In this document: piece after piece, positions 46,605 through 58,629 of the stretch
How positions within the stretch are numbered: position 1 is the first letter of the stretch
Layout of the letters: the number at the start of each line of letters is the position of its first letter
Assembly: GCA_032629725.1 (NCBI GenBank)
Contig: JAFEVB010000009.1
Coordinates: 191,001 to 255,000, forward strand
Direction: 5' to 3'
Length of the DNA stretch: 64,000 bases
From: Gremmenia infestans
Lineage: Eukaryota; Ascomycota; Leotiomycetes; Helotiales; Hamatocanthoscyphaceae
Notes under the pieces: model-generated
What the model saw: only the letters and a program-made list of their open reading frames with translations
Database searches by the model: none
What the model was told of the DNA's origin: nothing
Position numbers and translations under genes: made by a program

Positions 46605-48529
46605 CTCTTAAGCTCTTTTTTATACTTCGTAAGGTTGCAAGACGTATTGGTACTAGATAATGATCTTTGAAATCCACAAGAAAAATAGTTTAAGTGCAGT
46701 CATGTCGAAAGGTAACATCTCACATGACATCCGCAAGGGGTATTTCATTCATCCTAGGTCTCACAAATCATAAACCTCCACCTCTACTTACCACCTCATC
46801 CGCACCTCGGTACTCGTATAACAGCTACCTAGTCTCCGCTCTTCCTTCACCTTATATTACAAACCTTAAACCACTTCCTTTTTATTCATCCATTCTCAAG
46901 AAACATCCACTCACCCACTCTACTCTATAAAAACCCCCTCTCCCAGTTCCTATTCTTTCTCTAGAATATTTATCTATCAAGGATATCAAGCTATCCATCC
47001 AGCCTACGCACAAACTAAAAAAAAGGAAAATGAATCCAGAAAGCTTACCTTATCTTATGTCACACGTCCATTCAGTCTATAACAACACTCATTATCTTAC
47101 GATCAATTAATAGTCAATCCATACTATCTATTCACTTCACTTCATTCACTCCACATCCCCTCCATTAGCAAGTCGTCTAGAATGTAACTTTCCTGCTTGC
47201 TTGCTGTCAAGTCCATCTTACAATTAAACACACCATAGCTGTCAATATCTATCTAGTAATGCTCGTCCGAGATGTCTATCTGCCAGTCGAAGTACTCGTA
47301 GTAGAATTTCGTGCATAGGACAGGCGATAGGATGCAACGAATCTCTACCTCAGCCTACAGAGAGCTTAGCTTTATCTAAAGGCCGCATATTTGCCAGAGC
47401 TTTACTCGCCTTCGTCTGTGAATTAATACAATCCCCTCTCTTCCTTCCGTCCTCCCTATGAATAACTCTAGAAGATAGATAGAAATTATATTCTGTCTCG
47501 GGTTATATAGTATAGCAATCGAATGTCTGCAAACCACACAACCTAACATCAACCAGATAGTTGTCTCCGGCTTTGGATATGAGCATAACTTCGCGGCAGA
47601 TGGGGTTTTATAGTCCCAGTAGAGTAGACGGAGAAGTTTTGCTTGGTGGAGCTAAGCACGACTTGAAAGGTACACGGACAAATTCAATTACAAAAGCACG
47701 GACACGTAGCACTGAATCTAGATGTGGTGATTGATGATTTTTGATTTCCATTTCCATTTCCATTTCCGCTTTATTCCATCCATTCATGGCCCTCCCTCCA
47801 CTTTCACTTTCGCTCAGACCATAATCGTCCTCGGCCGAAACCGTGTCTCTCCAGTATAACCATACATAGATACATACAGCCCCCCTCTTATTCTTCCCTC
47901 CTTCCTTTGTCCTCTCTCCTGTCTCTCCTCTACTATTTCCAACCATCCGATCACACCCACGGCACCCCACTTCACACCACCTCATATTCAAATCCGGTAA
48001 TAGTCCAACAGCTGAGTAACCATCCATCAGTCGCCCATCCAAATCATCCTATGCATGCAAGCCGCATGCATAAAAAAAGCAAAAAACACCAAGTAAAAAA
48101 CGCAAGCCATGACGAGAAAAGATAATATGAGTGGACAAAAGCCAGAAGAGCGCCGTCCCAGAAGGGTTACTTCAAAAGACAAATCAACAAACGCCTATTT
48201 AGAATTCTCGAGGAACGTCCTTTTCCATTCATGCAATAATCCTCCTTGTTCATCTCGAGTTTGATTGAAAAGACATAGGAAAAGTGATTTGTTTCGTTCG
48301 TTGGTTCGCTCGCGTGCGGGGTATGATGATGAAAAAGGGGAATGAAACGCCCAATATGCAGATGTTGTGATTGACCGTCGCGATGATTGATGGACTGGGT
48401 CCGCTTGCGTGTCTCGTATGAACTGGACGTTCATTCTTCATTAAGATATTAGGAAACTCGTTCTCGCTCCCTCGGGTCTGACCTCCAGCCAGAATCCATG
48501 CATTAAACATTTAGAGAAATGAAGTTGCG
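46605..48529. other. Long intergenic region before samB
   Basis: 1.9 kb with no supported gene. Contains a TTCCAT hexamer repeat (47744-47768) and C/T-rich plus-strand tracts. A minus-strand frame at 47608-48042 is compositionally biased and has no motif. Part is probably the samB 3' UTR. Confidence 0.45.
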
Positions 48530-50446
48530 TTATTGTGTAGCAGCAACACACCAGTGTCTGTGGAAGACCCATGCGCTCTTCTGGCATTCCTTGCTACAGT
48601 ATTTCGTCCTTCTGCATCGCCTGCACTTGGCAAATTGCCGGGTAAATTCTTCCCACTTTCCACATTGGTAGTAAGCACATTGTCGAATTCCACCTCGACT
48701 ATCATCTTTCCTGCATAGGTTTCGCATCACAACTCCAGCCCAGTATTGCATGTCCTGGCTGTGATGTCTGACGGTGAACTTTTCCACCAGAGGGAAGATG
48801 TTGAAGTCGTCTGGAAGGAGATATTCTTCTTCCTCCGAATCGCAGGCGGAATGACAAGTACTTGGCGAAGATGACGAGGCAGAAAATGGGTGGCTTTCAT
48901 CAATATCGAGTAGGTGTAATTCGGAGCCGATCTTGAGTTTCGGCACGAGATGTGATTGTTGAAAGTAATCGCGGAGGTTGCAGTATTTTGAGACATAAGC
49001 AAGGAGTTGTAGTGAGAGGAGAACATCCTCATCCCTCGGCATCGCAGCGAGGACTTGCCCGCTGGTGGGAGTGTGTCGATCCAGGAGGTATCTAGGAATT
49101 GTGGCGTTAGGCATCGCTGGAGGTGTATTCGTGGCGGTCTGTTGAGCAGGTGAAAGACCCATTGTTGGACCGGTTGGTGTTGTGGCTTCATTAATCATGC
49201 TGCCGTCAATGGCAGAGCGGTGAGTGATGTTAAAGGTCCCGACATCTTGAGCTTCCGATACAGTAGGAGTCGTTAACCCAAGCGGTGTCTCAACTGCAGT
49301 GAGCATGCTATCTCCATCATCCATATTTATATCTTCAATATTTACGGTCGTTGATTGGATTTCTGGTACACTCGCACCAGAGATTTCGGGGTCTACAGAC
49401 TCATCAGATGCCATGCTATCCGCGTTGGGGTCTTCTGGTTCCCCACCCATGGAAGCTTGATGTCGGATTGAAGGCCGCCTTCGTGATCGAGCCGCGGGTG
49501 CTGACAGATTCGTAGGGCGAACAGTAGGTGATCTCAATTGGTTTGGAGGAAGTGGTGTTGTAGGAGAATCTGGCTGTGATGTGAGACCGGTATGGAACCC
49601 AGGAACCATTGATGGCAGACGATCCACGTCCCGGACAGGTCTAAGGTTGAACCCATCCGCTGTGTCCATTGATGGCACTGCGGTAGCAAGAGGCTGGATG
49701 TTGTGTCGAGATGGGGGCAAGAAATGCTGTCTGGCATCCTGCCCTCGGTGGTGATGATGGTGATGTCTGTGACCAGAGAATGTAGTCCTCTCTGGAGGAG
49801 ATGTAACAGCGAATTGAGGGCCAGTGGGGGTCGTTTCCATGGCATCCGAACCGGTAGCCGGAGGAGGGTTCACGTATGTTGTAGGTATTTCGATAGATGG
49901 CGGAGGAGCTTGTCTTCTAGATGGTCGGAATTCTGATTCAAATCGAGATGTTCGGTTCCCAAATGAAGCCCCCTTGTGAGAGCTTCGGTGCTCGCTGGAC
50001 CGAGAGCCATGTCGAACGTCTTGTAGCGCCTTGTGCTTTGCTTCCTCTGCCTTTTCTCGGCACCTGTCAACAACCTTGATGTAGTTGTCGAGAATGGTAG
50101 CAATGACCGGCACCATGTCAGCCTCGACAACTCTGGTACGAACGGCCTCCGATCCTCGGACCCCAATATTTACAACATTCTGGAATGCCAAATTCCATTT
50201 CCACATATCCATCATATCCTTACTCCGGCCTGCCTTGAGAAGACATACCAGTCTCTCGACGCCTCCATCGACAGTCAGGATGTCTCTTATGCGGGCGGAG
50301 GAGGTTGTGAGGTATGCAAGGTGATTGAGCGAATTGATCAGTGGGAGGGTGGATGTGCAGTCGAGTGCTCGACGATCGTACAGGGCGGTAGTGATACCGA
50401 CCGATGCCTTGTTGACATTTGGGATACTGAAATTGACTTCCCTCAT
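48530..50446 (-). CDS. samB: MYND zinc-finger protein samB / Mub1
   Basis: Single-exon, 638 residues from the ATG at 50446; the open frame upstream of this begins with a TTG, so that Met is preferred. The N-terminus MREVNFSIPNVNKASVGITTALYDRRALDC and a helical region to about residue 150 (LTVDGGVERLVCLL, WKWNLAFQNVVNIGVRG) are the Mub1/samB signature. The middle is a long disordered stretch rich in Ser, Pro, Thr and His, including a six-His run. A C-terminal MYND zinc finger follows: CAYYQCGKWEEFTRQFAKC, CRRTKYCSKECQK, HRHWC. In yeast Mub1 works with the E3 Ubr2 to degrade Rpn4; in Aspergillus nidulans samB affects conidiophore development and septum placement. Protein length is near that of yeast Mub1 (620). 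Confidence 0.93.
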   Translation of the reverse strand: MREVNFSIPNVNKASVGITTALYDRRALDCTSTLPLINSLNHLAYLTTSSARIRDILTVDGGVERLVCLLKAGRSKDMMDMWKWNLAFQNVVNIGVRGSEAVRTRVVEADMVPVIATILDNYIKVVDRCREKAEEAKHKALQDVRHGSRSSEHRSSHKGASFGNRTSRFESEFRPSRRQAPPPSIEIPTTYVNPPPATGSDAMETTPTGPQFAVTSPPERTTFSGHRHHHHHHRGQDARQHFLPPSRHNIQPLATAVPSMDTADGFNLRPVRDVDRLPSMVPGFHTGLTSQPDSPTTPLPPNQLRSPTVRPTNLSAPAARSRRRPSIRHQASMGGEPEDPNADSMASDESVDPEISGASVPEIQSTTVNIEDINMDDGDSMLTAVETPLGLTTPTVSEAQDVGTFNITHRSAIDGSMINEATTPTGPTMGLSPAQQTATNTPPAMPNATIPRYLLDRHTPTSGQVLAAMPRDEDVLLSLQLLAYVSKYCNLRDYFQQSHLVPKLKIGSELHLLDIDESHPFSASSSSPSTCHSACDSEEEEYLLPDDFNIFPLVEKFTVRHHSQDMQYWAGVVMRNLCRKDDSRGGIRQCAYYQCGKWEEFTRQFAKCRRCRRTKYCSKECQKSAWVFHRHWCVAATQ

Positions 50447-53400
50447 GATGGAGTCGCTCCGCAAGTTGCGGGAAAAGGAGGTGTTGGATTCGTCTCGGGG
50501 TGTTTCAGGTGTCCGTCGTTACTGGAGGTGTTATTTGGCGGCCAGCAGACACAGCGTGCTCGAATTATCGGACTGGAGGTTATGTGTGTGTGAGGTTCGC
50601 TTGGTTGAGTGTGAGCAGACGCTTGATGTTCTGATTCGATTTGAAATTGGCTCGGGGGGCGGGTGATGAAGATGTGGGTCGCCTCCGAGGGATCAGGAAA
50701 AGGATAGAGTAGACAGTGTAATGATGCTACAAACGGCGGTAGGGTATCAAGCAAATGTTGTAAATGCAGTAGACTCGACGGATTCGATGCAAAAGTTTTC
50801 GGGATGAAGGAGGTTGGGTGATGTCCAGTGAGGTGATGTGTTGTGAGAGATTGTGGTCGGGGGTGATGAGGAACTAAGCGTGTCGCAGATGCTGACTCCT
50901 GCTTAGAGATCGGATCGGATGCTGTGCCAATTCCAACCGACTGCAATCAAGTAGTCGGCGGGATGAGAATTTGATATTTGCTGAACAAGAGCACGGCGGG
51001 GAGGAAGTCGTGGATGTCGGGTTTGACGATGGGAGAGGTTGAAGAGAGAGAGAGAGAGGAAGAAGGGTTTGGGTTTGGCTTGTGGAGTCGGATGGATGCT
51101 CGAGTAACCTAACGAAAAAGACCGTGCTTTGCTCTCCTCTTTGATATTAATTAACGTTGAAATTGCAAGAGCAGGTGCGTGCGGTCTAAAGAGAGTTTGG
51201 TAAAGGATCTGATCTGGAAATGATAAATTTCCCAGGAACAAATAGAAGAACCTGATATAAGGTCCAAAAGCGGTCGGAGTTATAATCTTCGTGGTGGGAA
51301 TTGGATGTGATGGGATGGGAATAAGAGAAAGATGGATGGAGGACCCGCAGGCAATGCTCGGCCTTTGAGGACTGGATGGTGGAATTTGGTTGGCTGGTTG
51401 GTCAAGGTTTGCTGGAGAAGGTGGATTGAGAGGGTGAAGGCGGCGAACACATAAATCCTTGCCTTTCGATTGGCTGGACCTTGGCTTCGGGCAGCATCGC
51501 GTACTGGACTGGACTGGGCTTTCAAATCAGACCAAATCAAAATCACTGACTAATCAATGGATTATCTGCAGTATTTGGTCTTTTATTTTTATTTTTTGCC
51601 GCTTTATTTTTATCCATTTTTGATTATTTACTTTACTCCCGACGGATGGACGCGAGGCGGATGCTAGAGTATGGAGTCGAACTATTTACGCCTCTTTCCG
51701 TCTTTCTAGAGCTGGTGGAGTGCCAGTACTATAGGAGAGGAGTTACCTAGGTATATCAAATACTTATCGCATTCTCAGCCTTTTAGACTTCTTAAGATGG
51801 GGGAAATGACTTGTGCAACTATTAAATATATCTCCCGACTGATGCATTTAAGACTCCATATATCTTCGTACTCTACTGTACTACATCACGATATCATGCG
51901 AGATCGCTCGTGCACGACTGTCGAAACAATCTCCCGGGTCGCGTCCAAGCTGAATAAAGTTTAACTTCTTTCACTTGCACTTGCACTTTTACTCACCGCT
52001 CCACTCCACAATCCATCCACTTTTCACAGATCAACCTACTGTCTGTGTAACACTCACTCTACACTAAAGTCTAAAGCATGCCATTTCCAACCTCCTTGTC
52101 TCTTCCTCACCTCATTCCAGCCTCGTCTCATCTCATCTCATCTTTTCCCCAACCATCCGTACAAGCAAGCAAGCAAGCAATCCATCAAAGCAAGCGCCCC
52201 CTAATACCCGCCCCTACCGCCCACCAACCACATGCAGCCGCTGCAGAGGCGTCAATCACAGCACACAGAGCACAGCACAGCGCTTATTTCAACCCCCTTC
52301 CACTTCCTTTTCTTCACCACTCAAACACACTTCACACTCACAGAAAACGCCTCCTGATCATTTGGCGCGCATAGCGCAATGCATTTATCGAGCGAACCAA
52401 ACCCCAAAATCTGCACGTGTACTTATACTCACACTTACTCAACCTGTAAAACATAGACCTAAGTACATTTATTTACACATGCATCTTCCTGTGCTATGCT
52501 TTGTTTGGCTTTGCTTTGCATCACAGCTATGAGTTCTCCCACTTATGTAATGCAAATGCGCTTCCATTCATGCATCACATAACTCACTGCAGCACCGCAC
52601 CCACAGCTACGAGTGCACGGACCCTTAACCTAGATCCTCCCGATAACATTCGCCACCAAGGAAAATTTCAACGTCGGAGATTTTCCAGTGGCGAGTCACG
52701 TGAGCATTAGAGTCTGTAAATGTATTTTTTTCTTTGCTTTACTTTATGATTGTTCATAAGTTAATCTCTAACTCTATTTCTATTTTCATCTTTGATGTTA
52801 TATGATTTATATTTAGCCTAGTCTTACATCACGACATTTGCCTGTCGATATGAAACAGGCAATGTTTACATATACAGGCAGTATGAGAGAGACACGACAC
52901 GGTAAGAGCGAGACTATACTGTATCCAGGATCACATTTCGTGCATGCATGTAGGAAAGTCGCGTTTGGTTCAAATTTATTACCTATTTATTGCTTTTGCA
53001 GAGATGCTCTACCACGAAAAGGGAGTAAGCTGAAGTCTCGTGACTATCATCCTACCTCGACAACTTCGTCGTCGCTTTATGCTTTTTAACGCTCTAAAAG
53101 ACCTGCTCATCCATCGTATTCCACATATGCACCTCTTAGGAGCCAGCACTAAAAATTGATTCTTGATACTAGAGCCCGTTATTTATGGGGCTGGGATATA
53201 TACCCACTGAGATGGACAATCTTGCGATTGGTCCGATCTGACATCAGATGAAATCCCCATCCCCTAGCGGTGCTACATCTTAATTATTAACAAATTCCGG
53301 CAAAGTATTCTGGCTGTGCTTTTTCTTTGGATCTCCAGCTTCTGTTTGACTAACTGATTGATTTCTAGCCCCGAATAAATAGCATGTTAATCTGCCGTTC

Positions 53401-53770
53401 ACCGGCCCAGCGGCTTCATTCAGGCCACCTACATCCTCCCTCTTTTCAACAGCTATCAGCATTGCGGGGTCCAGAAACAGGTACCGGTTTAATATGAATT
53501 GATTCATCCCGAGCTTTCTTGTCCAGTGAATTATACTTGTTTTTTATTTTGTTTTTTTTACTTTACCCATACTGTCAATTAATTGACTAAAGCTTCCCGC
53601 TTGTGTGTATGCGGAGCTTCTCATTCCGAGGTCTGTATATTGTTTTTCATTCCTAGTAGCTCTTGATCTTTGGAAAGTGACCAGATGAGATCCCTATATA
53701 TATACCTAAGTAACATCCTCACCTCTTTTATCATTCCAAACCATTACTTACCGATCTCTCGATTTTCACA
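50447..53770. other. 3.3-kb gene-free region upstream of samB and the cellulase
   Basis: No gene recognised. Purine-rich near 51040-51060 (GA repeat) and pyrimidine-rich on the plus strand 51950-52340, with CAAG repeats at 52160-52178. samB regulators of this type often have long leaders, so the first kilobase may be its 5' UTR and promoter. 53140-53740 precedes the GH5 gene, with TATATATATA at 53696-53705. Confidence 0.5.
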
Positions 53771-54935
53771 ATGCGTTTCTCTTCTCTACTTCTCGGTGCC
53801 GTAGCATTTACGTTCTCTGGCGCTTTTGCAGCTCCTGCTGCCAATCCTGATCCAGCTCCTAACGAGCGCAATGTCAGTACCAACAAGAAGCGGTCGAACT
53901 TTTGGTTTGCAGGCGTCAATGAATCTGGTGCTGAGTTTGGGAATACCAATCTTCCCGGAACCAAAGGCACAGATTATACATGGCCGTTAACATCATCCGT
54001 CGATGTGAGATGAGAGCTCGAACCCCTAGGGTGATAGTTTACATGCTAATCAAACATGTAGACTCTAATGGCCAAGGGATTCAACATTTTCCGCATCCCT
54101 TTCCTGATGGAGCGTCTCGTCCCCAACTCTCTGACCGGCAGCGTGAACGCAGCCTACCTCGCAGACATGCAGGCTCTAGTAAGCCACATCACGAGCAAAG
54201 GCGGGTACGCGGCCATCTGCGCGCAGAACTTCGGCCGGTACTACAGCAACATCATCACGGACACGGCGGGCTTCACCTCCTTCTGGCACACGGTCGCCAG
54301 CCAGTTCGCATCCGACACGCACGTCATCTTCGACACCAACAACGAGTACCACGACATGGACAACACGCTTGTCGGCTCCCTCAACCAGGCAGCCATCAAC
54401 GGCATCCGCGCAGCCGGCGCAACGACCCAGACCATCTTCGTAGAGGGGAACTCGTACACCGGTGCGTGGACGTGGGTTTCGTCCGGTACGGATACCGCCA
54501 TGGCTGCCCTCACAGACCCGAATAGCAATATCATCTACGAGATGCACCAGTATCTAGACAGCGACGGCTCGGGCACAAGCTCTACCTGTGTGAGTACCAG
54601 CATTGGGGTGGAGAGGCTGCAGGCTGCTACGGCGTGGTGCAAGAGTACGGGGAAGAACTGCATTCTGGGGGAGACGGCTGCTGGATCGAATAGTCAGTGT
54701 ATTAGTGCTTTGGCTAATATGCTGGACTATATGAAGAGCAATAATGATGTTTGGAGAGGCTGGCTGTTGTGGGGAGGTGGGCCGTGGTGGGGGTACGTCG
54801 TCCTGACTCCTGAGTTCCAGAATCAATGTGCGCGCTTGCTAATGAAGTCTACTCAGGGATTATATGTTCTCTGTTGAACCGCCGTCTGGGACACAGTATA
54901 CGGGTGTTGTGCCATCCATCACTCAGTATATCTGA
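53771..54935 (+). CDS. Secreted endo-beta-1,4-glucanase, glycoside hydrolase family 5 (subfamily 5-like)
   Basis: Exons 53771-54004, 54062-54792 and 54857-54935 encode 347 residues. Residues 1-20 are a signal peptide ending FSGAFAA; TNKKRSN suggests a Kex2-type pro-site, after which FWFAGVNESGAEFG starts the catalytic domain. Acid/base Glu173 lies in FDTNNEYHDM, nucleophile Glu282 in ILGETAAG; substrate aromatics are in WLLWGGGPWWGDYMFSVEPPSG, completed by the third exon. The unspliced frame would end in a wrong tail (YVVLTPEFQ). No cellulose-binding module. Cleaves internal beta-1,4 linkages of cellulose or glucan outside the cell. The middle (54150-54480) is distinctly GC-rich with a strong C-ending codon bias unlike the first exon, suggesting high expression or a different origin for that block. 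Confidence 0.95.
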
Positions 54936-55411
54936 AGCAGCTTGTAGAAAGTACGAGTATTACCGCCAGAGTACTTGATAGTTTCCCCTCATCGCACCGT
55001 TTTCAGTCTACCAGACTCCGGCGCTTTTAGCTTAGCAGCGCACATTAAAGTGATGCAAGAGTCTCTTAACCAAACCCCTAAATATATTGTATATCCCTCT
55101 TTGTGTCTCCATCTAACACCTAATACCTTTCTCTACACACCTCAACCTCCAACCCCTTGTCAGACATTGCAACACCAAAGAACATGTAACATGTTTATCC
55201 AAAGTCAAAGTAGTACCATGGCATGGTATGGGGTAGAGACACGAGCTACGTATCCGGAGCCCGAGAACTCGGAGCGCGTACTAGGTATGTGTGCTCGTGT
55301 CGATGGAAGAGGCTACTGTTGGAGTGCTGAGCTGTGCTCGCTATATTTCGCGAAAGCTTTTCATTAGCCAGGAATTGATACGAAGTAAGTGAATGAAAGC
55401 TAATCTAGAGC

Positions 55412-55439
55412 GCAGTTGCAGTTGCAGTTGCAGTTGCAG
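55412..55439. repeat. GTTGCA hexamer microsatellite
   Basis: Four and a half perfect copies of the 6-bp unit GTTGCA. On the minus strand it would read as TGCAAC units. Non-coding as far as can be seen. Confidence 0.9.
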
Positions 55440-55589
55440 ATGGGTATGAAGTTGAATGAGGTTGAAGTGCCACGTGCAGTATACTATGCTTATAGAAGAC
55501 GGGGCCAGGTGCGTGGGGAACGGGTACTGTAGGAGAGGAACATGGTTGAAGAGGGGAATCAAGGAAGACGAACGAACGAACGAACATTT

Positions 55590-55700
55590 CTCAAGTACCA
55601 TGTAGCGAAGAGCTAGGTACGCAAGTAACAAAGCGGCGATGCTGGTGATAATGTTGATGATGCCGAAGATTATGGCTGTGGTTAAGTCGGAAGACACTAA
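55590..55700 (-). other. Possible exon of a small single-pass membrane protein
   Basis: Minus-strand frame reading SSDLTTAIIFGIINIITS followed by IAALLLAYLALRYMVLE: one strong membrane helix, then a basic/charged turn. A GTAC donor follows RYM. No ATG in the exon, so a first exon would be needed. It resembles in layout the segment at 60224-60352. Very tentative. Confidence 0.25.
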
Positions 55701-57233
55701 CAAGACTTGTTATTCAACCATTACGCTGGCAAGTTCTGTAGAACAGGGACACGAGGGGCAGCCTGGCAGGTCACAGGTAAAGGGAAAGGGAAAGGGACAA
55801 ATTGGTAAAACATACTGGTAATTGTTATAATACTCAATGAATAGACGGCAGTTTTCCTGTTAACGTCAAAGCCGGTGCTGGTTAAGCTGGGGTTCCAGTG
55901 ATATAAGTAGGTGACAGAAAGGCAGGAAATCACATAGACTGAATAACTTTAAAGTCACACTTCCCGGAAGCAAATTCGGACAGGGGGAGAGCTGAAGAAA
56001 GAGCAGATGTTGGCGAAGTTTGGTGCAGTTTGGAGTACTTTGGTGCAGTTTGGCGAAGGATGGCGACGACGGGGTAGAGTAAGTGCGATATTATTGGGTG
56101 TTGGAAATGAGTGGATCTAGGCACTTTTAACATAAAACTTAAGCGAACCAATGTTGGGTGGTTGCGTCTGGCAGATCCATTGATCCTGCTGTCACATCAG
56201 TCCCATAACCCGCTGTTATCCTCCACAGGGGTTTGCAGATTCGCCGCGTTTTTAGTGCAATGGGACGGCGGAGGTCCCTGTTCCCCCCCACCGGCATCTC
56301 GAAAACGTCAGACACGGGGCATCACCGATGTTCTTTTGACTCGGCGGTGTATTGAGAAGCCTTTGCTGATTGGCCTCCGGCGCTCGTCATAAGGTATCCG
56401 GGAGGCTGCGTATGCCCCTCCCAGCAAGAAATCCAAAGCTTACTCCGTATACTGTCATATCGAAAAACAGAGGCTTGTAGCACGCGCATGTCCGGATGGG
56501 CGATGCATGTCTTGGTAGGTACTGTTGTGTTACCACCTGCCGTTGTAGCGATGCAACTTAAAGCCTTGCTTGATACACCACGTGAAAGACCGGACCGGCT
56601 TTGAGTATAGTGAAAGCTTACATTTGGTCTTGAACATAGGAGTGTTGAACCTCGTAGAAAGTTGCCACATAGTAGTTATTAGATAATAAGGAGAGTTTAA
56701 GAGGACGAGAATGTGTCCCACTCGAAAGCAAGCAGATATTATTTAGATTAGAATTCTCCTATGAACTAGAATTTCCCGGATACTTGATGAAATAGATCTT
56801 TCTTTTATTATCCCTTCACATGTCTCCATTTTAAAATGAGTTTTGCAAGGTGATAGAAGGATAGATGGATTGCCCTTTGCGCTGGCGTAAGGGGCTTAAG
56901 CGACTCATATCACATGTGAACTGGACTTTCTACCTATCTAATTCCTGATTTCTTCGTATCTATCTATATGATGTGTATAACGGTCTGACATTTCGGGAAT
57001 AAAAGAACTCTATATTAAGGGCTTAGATAGATGTCCGGGCTACTTGAATCTATTTCTACCTTATGGGCAAAGCAGCTGGAGTCCTGCCTAGGAACTTCTA
57101 GATGATCTAGTCCTAAGACTTGGTGCAGAGGGCCCTTAAAATAGATATTACAAACTGGAAATTCAGTTAAGCTATCCGGATCAATTAGTAGCAATAATCG
57201 CTACGAGCGATGCTACATAGAAGCTATACTCCA

Positions 57234-57318
57234 AGCTCCAAGCAGGGGTTATTGGAGCGGGTTTGGGGCTGCATGAGAACCCGCTTTTCGAGCTCCAAGC
57301 AGGGGTCATTGGAGCGGG
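57234..57318. repeat. Pair of 28-bp hairpin-forming repeats
   Basis: Two copies (57234-57261 and 57291-57318) of AGCTCCAAGCAGGGGT then (T/C)ATTGGAGCGGG, one mismatch, 57 bp apart. Each contains the inverted arms GCTCCAA / TTGGAGC around a 10-base loop. The right end ATTGGAGCGGG recurs at 57773-57783. Possibly a remnant of a miniature element. Confidence 0.7.
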
Positions 57319-58207
57319 CTAGTCTATATCTACTTAAGCGTCCCTCGTGCGACGTCAACGAGCAAGTCATTCGCACTAAACTAAGAATAATCTGCTAGAA
57401 TTTGTGGCTAGTGGAGTTTTTACAGGCCTGGACAGCTTCAGCTGCCGGCAGAATTAGTTAACTGTATATATTAGATAGGTCAATTTAACTAGACTGCTTC
57501 TATTATAGCTTAAACACGCGATCCTAGTCTATCTATATACAGCAAAAGGGGGTCTGATTTTTCCTTGTAGTTCTGATTATTACCTTCTTTATTCCTCTTA
57601 GTTCTTTATTTAACTTCTAAAGCTTGCACTTTCTTATACTTATCTTTAAATAGGCCATGTCAAAGCTGCCTCTTCTTCTTGCTCGTGTTAAAAGAGTCAA
57701 ATAGCATATGCGCAATATTACTGCCATAGACTAATTACTGGCAGGGCTTACAGACAGAACAAGTGGGATTAGATTGGAGCGGGACATAGATCGCAAAATT
57801 TAGGTAGAGCTACACTACCAGCACTTGCACGGATCTCAGGTCATGACTCTGGGGATTATGAATTCCGATTAAGGCAAGAATAACAAAAAGTGAGATATTT
57901 ATAAAGCTTGGCGCTAAGCGACTATGAGGAAATGAGTCGGGGGAAATGACAAAAATACTCTACGTTCGGTGGCAGAATGTTTTCAGGATGAGGATCCGGA
58001 ACAAAAGGGGTGTGACAAACAACGTGATTGGGCAGACATGGCTCACAAAGTCATGTATGAGATTGTTGCCCTATAAGTGCTAGTGATAATTCCCAAGAAG
58101 TTGAATATAACTTACAGAAGTAAGCAGAGACTTTCGACCAACGCAGTTAAATTGTTCTGCATCGCCTTCTAATGCAAACGCCCCAGCTTAGCCATGACTA
58201 GCGCATC

Positions 58208-58468
58208 TTAAAAGCTTCTGTTTGAACTCGCATAAGGTGGCGGTGGGTCAAAATCACGGTCAGCTTCTGAAAAAGCCATACAAGTTTGCTCCGCGTGCGT
58301 CTTCTCGTGTTCTTGCCTCTGCCACTTTCTCTCAACATTCAAAATTATCGGCGCTCTCGTCTCATAATATTTTTTCTCCTGTATCAACACCAATCCCAAC
58401 TTCTCGCAAAAACTCGTAGCCCGTCTCATATCCGCCTCCTCCTGAATCTCCTTTATAACGTGCGCCAT
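58208..58468 (-). CDS. Hypothetical short protein, possibly the end of a frameshifted gene
   Basis: 86-residue frame from the ATG at 58468: helical, charged, with IKEIQEEADMRRATSFCEKLG and a Pro-rich end (DPPPPYASS). No family recognised. Just upstream another minus-strand frame reads TAPIFTANHVIFEPRNADKG, and the 58468 frame extends upstream as RSWAALDIAMAHV before a stop; one base would join the two. It may be a broken small gene; no function can be offered. Confidence 0.3.
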   Translation of the reverse strand: MAHVIKEIQEEADMRRATSFCEKLGLVLIQEKKYYETRAPIILNVERKWQRQEHEKTHAEQTCMAFSEADRDFDPPPPYASSNRSF

Positions 58469-58629
58469 TGCTATGTCCAGAGCCGCCCAGGACCTCCTAA
58501 AGCTCTACCTTTATCCGCATTTCTAGGCTCAAAAATAACATGGTTTGCTGTGAAGATAGGGGCAGTGAAATGTACTTTCATAGAATCATAGTGGGTTCCT
58601 GGCTTTGTGATAATAGCTTCGATTTCAGG

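Larger units (their letters stand above)
54936..58207. other. Gene-poor AT-rich region with simple repeats
   Basis: 3.3 kb without a well-supported gene. Contains a GTTGCA hexamer repeat (55412-55439), a CGAA repeat (55568-55584), a GGGAAA run (55779-55798), a hairpin repeat pair (57234-57318), and AT-rich decayed sequence from 56700 to 57700. A possible small membrane exon lies at 55590-55700 (minus). Confidence 0.5.

Noticed and set aside
47608..48042. 144-codon minus-strand open frame
   Set aside because: Low-complexity with Met-Glu runs from a TTCCAT repeat; no motif or splice support.
50033..50593. 186-codon plus-strand open frame
   Set aside because: Antisense to samB and its leader; no family features.
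52078..52374. 98-codon plus-strand open frame
   Set aside because: Simple-sequence composition (Ser/His/Gln/Pro from CTCAT and CAAG repeats).
57234..57318. CRISPR-like repeat pair
   Set aside because: Only two copies, nuclear fungal DNA, no array; better read as hairpin or mobile-element remnant.
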